Notes: generated from the letters alone by a model not told the origin. DNA of 64,000 bases from Marinoscillum sp. MHG1-6 (GCF_024714475.1 NZ_JAMZMI010000003.1:310001-374000), one strand, 5' to 3'. Numbered from the stretch's first letter, positions 38,658-49,174 are shown. A program made the numbers and translations.

Positions 38658-41600
38658 CTATTCATTATTGTCAGAAGTTGCAAGATTATTGGCTCTATAC
38701 TCCGACGGACTCAGCCCAAATTGCTCCTTAAAACATTTCCTAAAATATTTCAAATCAGAAAACTCCAATGAAAAGGCTATTTCAGAAACTGTCATATCTT
38801 CAGACAGCAACAGCTGTGCCGCTCTCTTTATTCGGATCTTTCGAATAAAAACCTGAATAGAAACTCCTGTCAGGGATTTGATTTTGCGATACAACGCACT
38901 CTGACTCATTCCCAGCTCTTTACACAACAACGGAACGCTAAACTCTGACTCCTCTAACATTTGAAGAGTTATTCGCTCTGCCTCCAATACGAACTCCACC
39001 TCTCGTGAACTACCTGAAGCATTACGATCTATCAGATCATTGGATTCATATCGTAGCTCGAGCATTTCACGATTTTTCACGAGGCTATTTACACGAGCAA
39101 TTAAAACTTCGGAAGCGAATGGTTTTGTTACATATCCATCGGCACCTACATCATAGCCTTTGATCTTATCCTGCTTCGAATCCTTAGCGGTAAGCATAAT
39201 CAGAGGCACATGACTCGTAGAAATATTCGATTTGATCTTTTTACAAAACTCAATGCCATCCATTCCCGGCATCATCAAATCAGAGATGATGATATCGGGG
39301 GTATTATTGATCGCAAACTCAAAAGCCTCTTTCCCATTTTCTGCCTTTATGATCTTAAATTCCTGATCAAATAATGACTCCACATAGGTTAAAATATCCT
39401 TGTTATCATCTACAACGAGAAGCATCTTCTCGTTCTCCTTTTCTTGTAGACTCTCTATCTCTTCATGTCCATGGTCCTCAGAAGCAATGAGATCAGTTTG
39501 TCGTTTTACATCATCAATGAACCTCACATAGTCTTTGCCTTCAAACCGCTCTTTTCCTGAAGGTATGCGAATCGTAAATTTTGTACCATCCCCCTCGGAG
39601 CTTTCTACATCAATAGTCCCCATATGAAGTTCTACAAAACTCTTACTCAAGGCCAATCCAATTCCTGAGCCTCCCGTACCATAGGAATTGCTTGCCTGAT
39701 AAAAAGGAGAGAATATTTCAGATAATTCGTGACTCTTAATTCCAACTCCCTCATCTTTCACCTCAATGATTATCTCGGCGTTATTTTCATGAACCCCAAA
39801 ATGAACACTCTTTCCTTCCGGAGTAAATTTCAAAGCATTCGATAATAGGTTGTTCAAAACAATCTGAATTTTTTCCAAATCGAGCCATGCTTCCAGTTCA
39901 TTTTCACAATAAAACCCGAACTTCACCCCTCTTTCTTTAGCCAAATAGGCAAAACTTTCTGCTTCTTCCTGAGCTAGAAACTTAAGATCATGCTTACCCA
40001 CATTGAGGGTGGTTTTGTTCATTTCGATCTTACGGAATTCAAGCATTCTGTTGATGAACTTCAGTATGATCGCGGTATTCTTTTTGATTAGACTGAGGTA
40101 CCTCTGATCCCTTTTATTCTGTGCAGATCTTAAGAGATCATTAACCGGTCCCTGAATTAAGGTCAAGGGTGTTTTGAGTTCATGAGAAAAATTGGTGTAA
40201 AACCTCAATTTCTCCTGCATTACGTTGTGCTCCTTTTCCCTGAGTTCCTGTTCAAAAGTCAGCTTCTGACGCAATACGATCCTGCTGTTGTTAAACTTAT
40301 TCAGTCGCCAGATGATGAGAATAACCAGAATGGAATAGATGAAATAGGCCTGCCATGTTTTCCAATATGGTGGGGTAATGATCACTTCAAGTGATCTTTG
40401 AGTGTTCCCATTGACACTCTTTACCCAGAAAGTGTAATGACCCGGAGGAACATTTCGATAAGTAGCGAGATTCGATTCAGCTCCATATTGCCATTGACTT
40501 TCATACCCTTCCAGCATGTAAACAAAATCGCTTTTTTTATGAGTGGTAAAACCAGGAAAAGAAAACTGGATGGAGAAAATATTATCCAAATGATGGAGTA
40601 CTATTTTATCGGTCAGAAAGATACTTTTACCATTGGGAAACACCTCTGAGTTTTCAGGATTCACTACCTTATCCGATATCTTGAGTTGATTCAAAACAAT
40701 CTCAGACGTTGATTTTTTAGAGATCAGCTCATTTGGATAAAACAGATTCATCCCATAAATTCCTCCCATCACCATAAACCCATTCGTAGTGAATAATGTG
40801 GAGCCAAAATTGAAATGCCCGGATTGAAACCCATCTTCTATTCCAAATTGAAACAGCTCAGGCAATTCCTCATTATACATCAGTACTCCTGTATTCGTAG
40901 TAATCCAAAGATTATCATCTCCATCCATTTTTACTGCAGATACTGACCGTCCAGACAAAGCGTCCAGTGCTTCATGCTGAACAAACTCATCGGATTTTGA
41001 ATCATAAATAACCACACCACTATGTTGGGTGGCTGCGTAGATATACGATCCATCTGTTTCAAGATCAAAAACTACATCCTGGCTGCGAATTTCATTTTCA
41101 TTCCATACTGTAGACTCAATGATGTGACTACCTATATGGTATTTAAGTATTCCTCGCCCGTAGGTACCTAAATACAAATAGCCTGACCCAGTTGAAGCAA
41201 TGGATCTAATATCAAGATTATTCGTTGACTCGATGAATTCTAAACGCTCGTTTTTTTCATCATAAACATACATACCTCCCTGATTGGTACCGATGTATAT
41301 ATCCCCTTTAACTGATTCATAAAAACATCTTATATCATTAACCATCAAACTGGAATTATCTACAGTGAAATGTTTTCTTTTCTCCACACTGAAACTCCTT
41401 TCATACAAGTAGATCCCATTGGCATAGGTACCCACCCAAACTCTTTCTTTCGAATCCTCGAGCACTCCGAGAACAGCACCAGATTCCAGTTCCGGTATTA
41501 GATTATTTTTCAGTTGACCGTTGAAAGGATTTAACAAACTCAGGCCTGCGCCATCCATCCCAACCCAAATATTACCATTATTGGACTCACATAAACCCCA

Positions 41601-42716
41601 AACATTTGATAGTGGCAGTGAACTACTTGAAGTAAAAGCTTCCTTTTTCACCATTCTTACCACCTCTCCTTTGGGATTAAAAATATTAACACCTCCATTA
41701 TGGGTACCCAGCCATAACAGGCCGCTACTTTCCTGAAAAATTGAGCTAATGGCTCCTGATGATACGCCTCTCTCGTCATCTCTGTAGGTGAAGCGATTTA
41801 GCAATTGATATCCATCATTATTCTCGATTTGGACCTTAAATAGCCCCTGGTGCCTGGAACCTATCCAAAGTATATCCTCCTTATCCCTAAAGGTGGCTAG
41901 ATAATCATCTTGAGGCAAGATATCAGCTAATCTACGATCTACATGCCTTGTTCCATTACTTTGATACCGAAGTGAAAAAACCCCGGCTTCAGTCCCCACC
42001 CAAACATGATTTTTTGAGTCGATACGGAGGTCGAAATACTTCACCTTCTCCCAACCCGTAATTTCATAAGAGCTAAAAAGTTCTATTTCCCCAGTGTGAA
42101 GATTATAGCAAATAACGCCCAAATCACTTACTGTTGCCCAAAGGAAATTTCCAATACATTCCAGGTTAAAGACGCTATATTGACCAAAATCGATTCCACT
42201 TTCTTCATGAAACAGATTCAGCTTCGTGTACTCCCCATTCGCAACTTTTGAAATACCTCCGTCGAATTCCCCAAAATAATAATCCCCCTGCCCATCGATA
42301 GTCATGGCACCAATTCTTCCCTGTATATCCTCTGGCATAAAGCGCTCAATGATATCTGACTGGTAGCTATAGATTGCAACCCCATCATCAGTCATCAACC
42401 ATATATTATTCCGGTGATCTAGGTGTAATTTGGTAATAGCATTATTTGGCAATGCAGTGGCATTGCTTTTATCTTTTATAAATGCCTGAAAACCAAAACC
42501 CTCATAACGAAATAATCCTTCATTGGTAGCCACCCAAACTTGCCCCAAAGTATCCTGAACGATGTCGTTAATTACATTATTTGTCAATCCATCCGCTTCA
42601 TTGAGCCTGTTGAATTTGTACTGTGTAAACAGGGTTTGCTGCGCATATCCCACCAGACCAATGAGAATCAACATGGTTGTAATTCCTTGTCTGATTTTAA
42701 TAAATGGGTCAATCAT
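38658..42716 (-). CDS. Hybrid two-component system sensor/regulator (HTCS2)
   Basis: 1352 residues with the same architecture as HTCS1: signal peptide, two Reg_prop beta-propellers (about 30-690, repeated NxWVGTxxxG units), Y_Y_Y domain (about 700-775), transmembrane helix near 785-805, HisKA with His845 in TNFSHELKTP, HATPase (NNLLSNALKFTPEGKS, GGSGIGLALSKSFV), receiver with Asp1146 in IIISDLMMPGMDG, and a C-terminal AraC HTH (DLKYFRKCFKEQFGLSPSEY). All phosphotransfer residues are present. Its neighbours are GH2, GH39 and GH43 enzymes rather than backbone-cleaving ones, so it likely senses a side-chain oligosaccharide such as arabino- or galacto-oligosaccharides. There is no adjacent SusC/SusD pair. 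Confidence 0.95.
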   Translation of the reverse strand: MIDPFIKIRQGITTMLILIGLVGYAQQTLFTQYKFNRLNEADGLTNNVINDIVQDTLGQVWVATNEGLFRYEGFGFQAFIKDKSNATALPNNAITKLHLDHRNNIWLMTDDGVAIYSYQSDIIERFMPEDIQGRIGAMTIDGQGDYYFGEFDGGISKVANGEYTKLNLFHEESGIDFGQYSVFNLECIGNFLWATVSDLGVICYNLHTGEIELFSSYEITGWEKVKYFDLRIDSKNHVWVGTEAGVFSLRYQSNGTRHVDRRLADILPQDDYLATFRDKEDILWIGSRHQGLFKVQIENNDGYQLLNRFTYRDDERGVSSGAISSIFQESSGLLWLGTHNGGVNIFNPKGEVVRMVKKEAFTSSSSLPLSNVWGLCESNNGNIWVGMDGAGLSLLNPFNGQLKNNLIPELESGAVLGVLEDSKERVWVGTYANGIYLYERSFSVEKRKHFTVDNSSLMVNDIRCFYESVKGDIYIGTNQGGMYVYDEKNERLEFIESTNNLDIRSIASTGSGYLYLGTYGRGILKYHIGSHIIESTVWNENEIRSQDVVFDLETDGSYIYAATQHSGVVIYDSKSDEFVQHEALDALSGRSVSAVKMDGDDNLWITTNTGVLMYNEELPELFQFGIEDGFQSGHFNFGSTLFTTNGFMVMGGIYGMNLFYPNELISKKSTSEIVLNQLKISDKVVNPENSEVFPNGKSIFLTDKIVLHHLDNIFSIQFSFPGFTTHKKSDFVYMLEGYESQWQYGAESNLATYRNVPPGHYTFWVKSVNGNTQRSLEVIITPPYWKTWQAYFIYSILVILIIWRLNKFNNSRIVLRQKLTFEQELREKEHNVMQEKLRFYTNFSHELKTPLTLIQGPVNDLLRSAQNKRDQRYLSLIKKNTAIILKFINRMLEFRKIEMNKTTLNVGKHDLKFLAQEEAESFAYLAKERGVKFGFYCENELEAWLDLEKIQIVLNNLLSNALKFTPEGKSVHFGVHENNAEIIIEVKDEGVGIKSHELSEIFSPFYQASNSYGTGGSGIGLALSKSFVELHMGTIDVESSEGDGTKFTIRIPSGKERFEGKDYVRFIDDVKRQTDLIASEDHGHEEIESLQEKENEKMLLVVDDNKDILTYVESLFDQEFKIIKAENGKEAFEFAINNTPDIIISDLMMPGMDGIEFCKKIKSNISTSHVPLIMLTAKDSKQDKIKGYDVGADGYVTKPFASEVLIARVNSLVKNREMLELRYESNDLIDRNASGSSREVEFVLEAERITLQMLEESEFSVPLLCKELGMSQSALYRKIKSLTGVSIQVFIRKIRIKRAAQLLLSEDMTVSEIAFSLEFSDLKYFRKCFKEQFGLSPSEYRANNLATSDNNE

Positions 42717-42841
42717 AATGTGATAACTATCATCGTATAAAGTTAACTAATAACTCCTTCCATGAGTTTGAGATTGATTACCTACACCTCTTCAATCGCA
42801 GTAAAACTAATTTTCATATCACTCAACACGGTAGACCGAAA

Positions 42842-45346
42842 TTACTCCACCAATCCCGAACTGATCTTGATCCTGGATTCAGGTAACTCTTGTGATGTAA
42901 CCGTCAATACAATATCACCTTCTTCTCGTGTACTCCTTATGACTACCAGCGCACGACCTTTCCAGGCCTTTCTGGATTTTGCCACGTAAGGATCACTATC
43001 ACTCAAATTGGCATTATCCACTCCTGCAATTATCCCAGGACCATTAATACTAAACTCAAGCAGGTTCTCCGCATTTGGTTGAACATTTCCATCCTGATCC
43101 ACAATTTCCACTGTTACGAACGCAAGATCCTGAGCATTTGCTTTTATTACTTTTCGATCAGCCTTAAGACTAATACCGGTAGCCTTACCAGCCGTTTTCA
43201 TTTTAACAGTCTCACGCTCCTCCCCGTTTTCTACAGCTACAGCTTTAATCATTCCCTCCGAATAAGGGACAGCAAAAGTGGCCTTAAACTCCTGTTCCTT
43301 ACCTGTGAGCTCCTCTCCCACTAATGCTCCATCCTGGTACAACCTTACGGCAGGATATTTCGAGTACACTTCTACTTCCATTGTGTCTCCTTCACGCCCT
43401 GGCCATGTCCAACTCTCCCATGTAGGCCAAACACCCCACCAGGTAACATGAATCTCACCATCCTTTGGATTTGGTTCCTTGACAGCCATATATAACTTCT
43501 CCTCATCATTCCACAGTAAGGATCGATAATGACTGATGGGTTTTCTCCAACCAACCAGATCAATATCTCCACAATACGCTCCATGATTAGGGTAAAAATC
43601 TTTTTCCCAATGCTGCCCGCCAGGCTCCCACGAATAATGGTAACGACCAATACCGGATTCCCCCAAATAATCAATAGCCGTCCAAACAAAATCACCAATC
43701 ACATATTTATGCTTTTGAGACATGTCCCACACCCAAAAAGCGTCTTTTGGATAACTTTCAGATTGAAAAATGATTCTATCTGGATCACGTTCATGATCTT
43801 TTTCGGCTTCGTGCAACATGTAATTATAGCCACAAACATCATGAGCATCCATCAAAGGATCAAACACATCCCAACCCTGATTCCAGGAAGTCATTGCTGA
43901 AGTTACTGCCCTGGTAGTATCACATTCGTAAACAGCTTTTTTGAGCTTGGTCATCGTTTCCACGGCCTCGGGCTTCAATCGCTCAATAATCTCATTTCCC
44001 ACACTCCACATAATGATAGAGGGATGATTACGATCTCGAAGCACCATTGACTGAACATCCTTTTTCCACCATTCGTCAAAATATTTTGAATAATCGTGGG
44101 TCGTTTTGCTTTCACGCCAGCCATCAAATGATTCATCAACTACCAAAAGACCTAGACGGTCACAAAAATCCAGGAACGCTTCGGATGGCGGGTTATGTGC
44201 GGTCCTCACCGCGTTATAACCTGCAGCCTTCAAAAGCTCAACTTTACGTTCTTCAGCTCGGTCATAAGCCGCTGCTCCGAGGCAACCATTATCATGATGT
44301 ACACAGCCTCCATTTAGAATGATCGACTTGCCATTTAGTACAAATCCCTCTTCGGCACTAATCTTAATACTCCTTACTCCAAAAGTCTCAATGCTTTCAT
44401 CAATCAGGTCACCTTTTTTATTAAGAATATGCACTCTTGCCGTATAAAGATTTGGAGCTTCTGGTGACCACAGCTTTGGATCTTCGATGGTAATGGATTG
44501 AGCCACCTCTATTTCAGTATTAGCGGCTATTTTAATGGTTGATTTGCCTGTGCCTACCTGTATTCCTGAGTCACCATAAAGTATAGTCTCAACTGTAAGT
44601 TTCCCTTGCTTTTTAGTTTCGTTCTTAATCAATGAGCTAATAGCAACACTCGCCCTATCCGGACTGACCTCTGGAGTGGTAATAGTCACTCCCCATTGCG
44701 CTAAATGGACAGGATCAGTTACCTGAAGCCAAACGTGACGATAAATACCGGACCCACTATACCATCTACTATTTTTTTGTTCCGAATTATCCACTCTTAC
44801 TGCGATGACATTCTCACCTCCATAGTTGATATATGGAGTAAGGTCATAGGAAAATGAGGTATAACCATAAGGGTGTATGCCAAGCGATAGACCATTAATA
44901 AACACCTCGGAATTCATATACACACCCTCGAAATAAATGGAGATCAGATCGCCTTCCGATTCATTTGGGACTACAAAAGTTTTTCGATACCAACCAATGC
45001 CAGCTGGAAAATACCCTCCATCGTTACCCATAGAGTTATCTGCGGCAATTTTACCTTCAATACTCCAATCGTGAGGAAGATTTAATTCACGCCAATCTGA
45101 ATCATCAAAATCTGCATCTTTTGCTTCGGATACATCTCCGAGTCGAAACTTCCAGTCATAGTCTAATGTCTGTTTCCTTTCGGGTATTTGTGCGATCACA
45201 TTCGCCTGGCAACTAGCCAGCAGCCATATAATTGACAGTGAAAAAGTAATTGCTGATGGTGTTAAATAGATAGCGCTGTTAAAATGCAAACGTCTCAATC
45301 CTTCGAATTGGGTAAAAAACGATTTAAATAAGGTCAATAATGCCAT
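42842..45346 (-). CDS. GH2 family glycosidase, lipoprotein, probable beta-galactosidase-like
   Basis: 834 residues. The predicted N-terminus is long (about 30 residues before the hydrophobic segment SAITFSLSIIWLLASCQA), ending in a lipobox-like LASC. The domain order matches the GH2 at 22400-24883: jelly roll, Ig-like, TIM barrel with acid/base Glu452 in WSVGNEIIER and candidate nucleophile Glu530 in FQSESYPKDAF, then DUF4982-like (AVRLYQDGALVGEEL) and a C-terminal domain (QDLAFVTVEIVDQDGN). The residues around Glu530 (SES) differ from the SEA of the other copy, hinting at a different substrate. It is divergent from the LamG-GH43 gene across a 367-bp promoter region and precedes HTCS2 by 125 bp. 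Confidence 0.9.
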   Translation of the reverse strand: MALLTLFKSFFTQFEGLRRLHFNSAIYLTPSAITFSLSIIWLLASCQANVIAQIPERKQTLDYDWKFRLGDVSEAKDADFDDSDWRELNLPHDWSIEGKIAADNSMGNDGGYFPAGIGWYRKTFVVPNESEGDLISIYFEGVYMNSEVFINGLSLGIHPYGYTSFSYDLTPYINYGGENVIAVRVDNSEQKNSRWYSGSGIYRHVWLQVTDPVHLAQWGVTITTPEVSPDRASVAISSLIKNETKKQGKLTVETILYGDSGIQVGTGKSTIKIAANTEIEVAQSITIEDPKLWSPEAPNLYTARVHILNKKGDLIDESIETFGVRSIKISAEEGFVLNGKSIILNGGCVHHDNGCLGAAAYDRAEERKVELLKAAGYNAVRTAHNPPSEAFLDFCDRLGLLVVDESFDGWRESKTTHDYSKYFDEWWKKDVQSMVLRDRNHPSIIMWSVGNEIIERLKPEAVETMTKLKKAVYECDTTRAVTSAMTSWNQGWDVFDPLMDAHDVCGYNYMLHEAEKDHERDPDRIIFQSESYPKDAFWVWDMSQKHKYVIGDFVWTAIDYLGESGIGRYHYSWEPGGQHWEKDFYPNHGAYCGDIDLVGWRKPISHYRSLLWNDEEKLYMAVKEPNPKDGEIHVTWWGVWPTWESWTWPGREGDTMEVEVYSKYPAVRLYQDGALVGEELTGKEQEFKATFAVPYSEGMIKAVAVENGEERETVKMKTAGKATGISLKADRKVIKANAQDLAFVTVEIVDQDGNVQPNAENLLEFSINGPGIIAGVDNANLSDSDPYVAKSRKAWKGRALVVIRSTREEGDIVLTVTSQELPESRIKISSGLVE

Positions 45347-45713
45347 AATTCGTATAATGCTGATAAAAATTTTCTACAAGGGATCAATCTAACACCACCT
45401 GGTAAGCAATGCTTTGCTAGTGATACTCACGCTCCCAAGTATATAAAGCACATTATTCCCATTTTGCTACATGGGTTTGAAGATTTTTCTTCAAACAAGA
45501 ATAGGACTGACAGGAGATTTGATTGCTGGTTGACCTGTACATATAATATAGCAACAGATTACAACTATCCTTCATCTCAAAAAATACTGTAAAAAATCTC
45601 GTTTTCTTGGTATTACTCCATCAAAATTCGACTTTCAGCTGATGTAGGCAAATCGGGCATGAGGTATCATATTTGCCTTATCATTTAAATAAGACACAGT
45701 ACCATACATTCAA
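45347..45713. other. Divergent promoter region between GH2 and LamG-GH43
   Basis: 367 bp, AT-rich, no gene. Its most striking element is the perfect inverted repeat at 45475-45496. CATATTTG at 45668-45675, about 40 bp before the plus-strand start, resembles the Bacteroidota -7 element TAnnTTTG with one mismatch. No copy of the HTCS1-type motif is present. Confidence 0.5.
45475..45496. repeat. Perfect palindrome in the divergent promoter
   Basis: GTTTGAAGA at 45475-45483 and TCTTCAAAC at 45488-45496 with a TTTT spacer: 9-bp perfect arms. It is roughly midway between two divergent starts and not followed by a U run, so an operator for HTCS2 or another regulator is more likely than a terminator. 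Confidence 0.5.
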
Positions 45714-47372
45714 ATGAAAATGAAAATCACATTCCCTGTTGCATTGATCTTTTTTGCTTCCTTGTCATTTGCGCAAAGTGGCAACCTCGAACTACATTAT
45801 GATTTCAAAACGGCAAAATATGAAACCGTCATACCAGACATTTCGGGCAACGGCTATAGCGGAACGCTCAAAAACAATGCTTACGTAGACAATATTGGCC
45901 AATACGCTTTATTGAACCTTGGTCTTAGCAATGGATACCTGGATATGGGTGAAAAGGCTGGTCAACTTATCAATAGTATGGAAGATTTTTCAGTATCCAC
46001 GTATGTATTAGTTGATGAGTCTAGCAATCTTGAGGCGAATGGGAATTTCATATGGACTTTTTCGAACAGCGATGACATCGCCAGCGATCGAAATGGTTGT
46101 ATTTTTTATTCCGCCAAAAACCAGGAGTATTCCATCACGAAAACGGATTACCGTGAAGACGTATCTTTTGGAATGGACTCCCCATTAACTAAACAACAAT
46201 GGAAACATGTGGTTTATACCCAAAAGGGAAAAACAGGAACGATATACCTGGATGGAAAAGTACAATCCACTAACAACATTAACATTACACCTGCTGAACT
46301 CGGACAAACTCAATATAACTTTTTAGGCAGATCACCTTACAATGGAGATGCCTACCTTAAGGGCTCCATTGCTGATTTCAGGGTTTATTCCAAAGCGCTT
46401 TCAGCTAAACAAGTGATCAAGCTATCAAACGATTTGAAGGCCCTGAATGCAACAGTTGAAAAATACCTTTCAAAGCCTAAGAAATTCGTTAGCTCCGGAA
46501 ACCCAATCATAAGACATAAATATACCGCTGACCCTGCTGCACTCGTTCACGATGGTGTTTTCTACATTTACTCCGGTCAGGATATTGGAGACGGATCTTA
46601 TTATAATATGCCAAACTGGTGCGTTTTCTCAAGCGAAGACATGGAAACATGGTATGAGCACCCGGTACCATTGAAAGCTAACACATTCAATTGGACAAAA
46701 GACAATTCATCATGGGCTTCGCAGGTGATAGAAAGAGATGGAAAATTCTATTGGTACGTCTCCGCCGAGCACGCTTCAGGAAGTGGAAAGGCAATTGGGG
46801 TAGCTGTTTCAGATTCACCAACCGGACCATTTGAAGATGCCCGTGGCAGTGCGATTATTACCAATGACATGACCACTAGGTGGACTGGCATTTCATGGGA
46901 TGATATTGACCCGACGGTATGGATCGACGATGATGGACAGGCCTATCTATTTTGGGGAAACACCCAGTGCTACTACGCCAAACTTAAGGACAACATGATT
47001 GAGTTGGATGGCGACATCATCGCCGTTGACCTACCGAACTTTACAGAGGCCCCGTGGATTCACAAAAATGGTGACTGGTACTATTTATCATATGCCTACC
47101 AATGGCCGGAAAAAACAGCCTACGCACGAAGCAAAAGTATCGAAGGACCATGGGAGTTTGGTGGCATACTAAATGAACTGGCAGGAAACTCCAATACTAA
47201 CCATCAGGCCATTGTAAAGTATAAAGGCGATTGGTATTTTGTGTACCATAATGGGGGAATTGGTGGCAGCTACTTACGATCAGTGTGTATTGACTATTTA
47301 TATCATAATCCGGATGGCACAATCAAAAGAATCCAGATGACCTCCGAAGGTGTAGAAAAGATAATGCCCTAA
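45714..47372 (+). CDS. LamG-GH43 glycosidase, secreted
   Basis: 552 residues: signal peptide (MKMKITFPVALIFFASLSFAQ), an N-terminal LamG/concanavalin-type domain about 25-235 (LHYDFKTAKYETVIPDISGN, WKHVVYTQKGKTGTIYLDGK), then a GH43 propeller about 260-550. Catalytic candidates are Asp273 in YTADPAALVHDG (base), Asp399 in DDIDPTVWID (pKa modulator) and Glu445 in NFTEAPWIHKNG (acid), the complete GH43 triad. Expected to release arabinofuranose or xylose; arabinan side chains fit best here. It starts the only plus-strand GH operon of the block, with the next GH43 2 bp after its stop. Confidence 0.9.
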   Translation: MKMKITFPVALIFFASLSFAQSGNLELHYDFKTAKYETVIPDISGNGYSGTLKNNAYVDNIGQYALLNLGLSNGYLDMGEKAGQLINSMEDFSVSTYVLVDESSNLEANGNFIWTFSNSDDIASDRNGCIFYSAKNQEYSITKTDYREDVSFGMDSPLTKQQWKHVVYTQKGKTGTIYLDGKVQSTNNINITPAELGQTQYNFLGRSPYNGDAYLKGSIADFRVYSKALSAKQVIKLSNDLKALNATVEKYLSKPKKFVSSGNPIIRHKYTADPAALVHDGVFYIYSGQDIGDGSYYNMPNWCVFSSEDMETWYEHPVPLKANTFNWTKDNSSWASQVIERDGKFYWYVSAEHASGSGKAIGVAVSDSPTGPFEDARGSAIITNDMTTRWTGISWDDIDPTVWIDDDGQAYLFWGNTQCYYAKLKDNMIELDGDIIAVDLPNFTEAPWIHKNGDWYYLSYAYQWPEKTAYARSKSIEGPWEFGGILNELAGNSNTNHQAIVKYKGDWYFVYHNGGIGGSYLRSVCIDYLYHNPDGTIKRIQMTSEGVEKIMP

Positions 47373-47374
47373 TT

Positions 47375-48364
47375 ATGATAATTATCAACTTACGACTGTC
47401 AGCGTTTATCTGCCTGACTTTTCTGGGATTCTTCACTTATGGTCAATTTGGATCAAATCCTCCTCAAAATGTTAAGTTAAAGGATATGAACTGGCGGGAT
47501 GTGTGCATCCTACCAGACACCACTTCAGGCTACTACTACATGGTAGGGCCGGGTGGAAAATCGGTGCTTAGTTACAGAAGCAAAGATCTGATCAACTGGG
47601 AAAACCCTACCAGAATCTTTACCATCCCGGATGGCTTTTGGAGTGATGCCGACATTGTCAACATTTGGGCACCGGAACTGCATGCCTACAAGGGCAAGTA
47701 TTACCTCTTCCTAACCATCAATACCAATGATCTATTAGAAGAACAATGGCATAATTGGCGACCAAGAGTCAAAAGGGGGTCTCAAGTTTTAGTAAGCAAT
47801 TCTCCTACAGGTCCATTTGAACCCTTCAGTGATGAATCCACACTTCCTCCGGAAATGATGACCCTGGATGCCACCTTATGGGAAGAAGACGGAAATCCTT
47901 ATATTGTTTATGCGCACGAATGGGTTCAAATCTCCAACGGGACCATTGAATACTTACCATTAAAAGATGATCTTTCCGAGGTCATTGGGGAACCAAAACT
48001 TATACTCAGAGGAAGTGATGGACCGTGGGTTTGTGTTACTGAAAAAGAAGGAAGCTATATTACCGATGGCCCTTATCTTCGATTTGGAAAGAACGGTCGA
48101 TTAATGATGATATGGACCAGCTTTTGTAACGACACTTATAAAATGGGGGTTTCCTTTTCTGAAAGTGGTAAACTTGACGGCCCATGGACCCATCAGGAAG
48201 AGGCAATTTACTCAAATGACGGTGGTCATGGAATGCTTTTCGAGTCTTTCGATGGGAAGCTCATGACCGTACTACACAGCCCTAATAATAAGAAATCTCA
48301 ACCCAGAATTTTCGAATTGATTGACACGGGTAAAGAACTTCGTATCAAGAAGGAACTTCGGTAA
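47375..48364 (+). CDS. GH43-like glycosidase with altered acid position
   Basis: 329 residues, a single five-bladed propeller after the signal peptide MIIINLRLSAFICLTFLGFFTYGQ. The base position is Asp42 in NWRDVCILPD and the second Asp is Asp165 in LDATLWEEDG. At the place where GH43 enzymes normally have the acid Glu, this protein has Asp231 in YITDGPYLRF. TDGP followed by GRLMMIWTSF is a pattern I recall from other Bacteroidota GH43 relatives, so this may be a subfamily trait rather than a defect. It is tightly coupled to the LamG-GH43 gene (2-bp gap) and probably acts on the same substrate. Confidence 0.8.
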   Translation: MIIINLRLSAFICLTFLGFFTYGQFGSNPPQNVKLKDMNWRDVCILPDTTSGYYYMVGPGGKSVLSYRSKDLINWENPTRIFTIPDGFWSDADIVNIWAPELHAYKGKYYLFLTINTNDLLEEQWHNWRPRVKRGSQVLVSNSPTGPFEPFSDESTLPPEMMTLDATLWEEDGNPYIVYAHEWVQISNGTIEYLPLKDDLSEVIGEPKLILRGSDGPWVCVTEKEGSYITDGPYLRFGKNGRLMMIWTSFCNDTYKMGVSFSESGKLDGPWTHQEEAIYSNDGGHGMLFESFDGKLMTVLHSPNNKKSQPRIFELIDTGKELRIKKELR

Positions 48365-48414
48365 TCTATCCTTACCCCAAGCACTCGATTCGGCAATGTC
48401 ATTAAGTTAAAGAT

Positions 48415-48494
48415 GTCATCTCGAAGAATGAGAGATCATCCTCATTAATAGACAGTACAAAATTAAAGGAAGATTTCTCCTTTGATGAAACGAC
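48415..48494. repeat. Imperfect inverted repeat, possible intergenic repeat element
   Basis: The left arm near 48415-48437 (GTCATCTCGAAGAATGAGA) and the right arm near 48469-48494 (AGATTTCTCCTTTGATGAAA, then CGAC) are imperfect reverse complements. The wording resembles an interspersed intergenic repeat I recall from Bacteroidota genomes, in which CGAAATGACA-like and GAGAAATCTTC-like ends flank a short variable core. No open frame is inside. Confidence 0.4.
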
Positions 48495-49127
48495 AATCTC
48501 TATAGGCTTAACTTAACACCATTACTCGCTCAGGTATCCCGAGTGAAGGAATTATAATGGCTTGTAGCCATGACAGGGCACAATCCGGTAACCGTTATTA
48601 TTCATTTATGGCCCTAAATTTCGTTTGTGTTAGAATTAAGGATTAAACGACAACATATGAATGTCTCGGCTCAGCCAGGCGATTGCTTGAGAAATTGTAC
48701 ATTCCATATGGAGCCATTCTGAGATGAGCGTTTTCTCCTTTTCTCTAACCACGGATAACACAGAGCAAACAGATACAAACCTGACTGAAGCCTCATAGCA
48801 GATTTAATGACAAGAATTATCCACTGTGTCCTTTGAGTTCTAGGTGGTATAAAAGGCCTCTTATGGTTTTTCAGGTTACGCCATAGGTTATCGCATTGAT
48901 CCAAAGCTTGGGATCAAGCAATAAAATTGTGGGGAGATTGTATTCATCCGTGAAAACCACTAACAGAAATGTAGAATTGATTACATCTCTTCATTGTATA
49001 TGATTGCCCTTAAAAGTGACACTAGTCATGTCATGATTTTTCAAACAATTTCTTGTTACCCGTCATAGAGGTCTTCGGCATTGAAGGAATTCCGATCAGA
49101 AATTCAAATATTTGGATACCTATTTTT

Positions 49128-49174
49128 GAATCCATTGTTTGAGTCCCGATAACGTCGGGATGAGTTTTGGATTC
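49128..49174. repeat. Nested inverted repeat
   Basis: Outer arms GAATCCA (49128-49134) and TGGATTC (49168-49174) enclose inner arms TCCCGA (49144-49149) and TCGGGA (49155-49160). A transcript could fold into a two-stem hairpin of 47 nt. It is not followed by a U run. Confidence 0.45.

Noticed and set aside
45285-45300. GCAAACGTCTCA near the GH2 start as a LacI operator
   Set aside because: Only the left half of the palindrome is kept and it lies within the coding sequence.
45590-45612. AATCTCGTTTTC upstream of LamG-GH43 as an HTCS motif
   Set aside because: It resembles the right half only; no ATTCGT lies 20 bp before it.
48671-48904. 77-codon open frame on the minus strand
   Set aside because: No family signature, and the sequence looks like repetitive intergenic wording (CACGGATAACACAGAG) rather than a gene.
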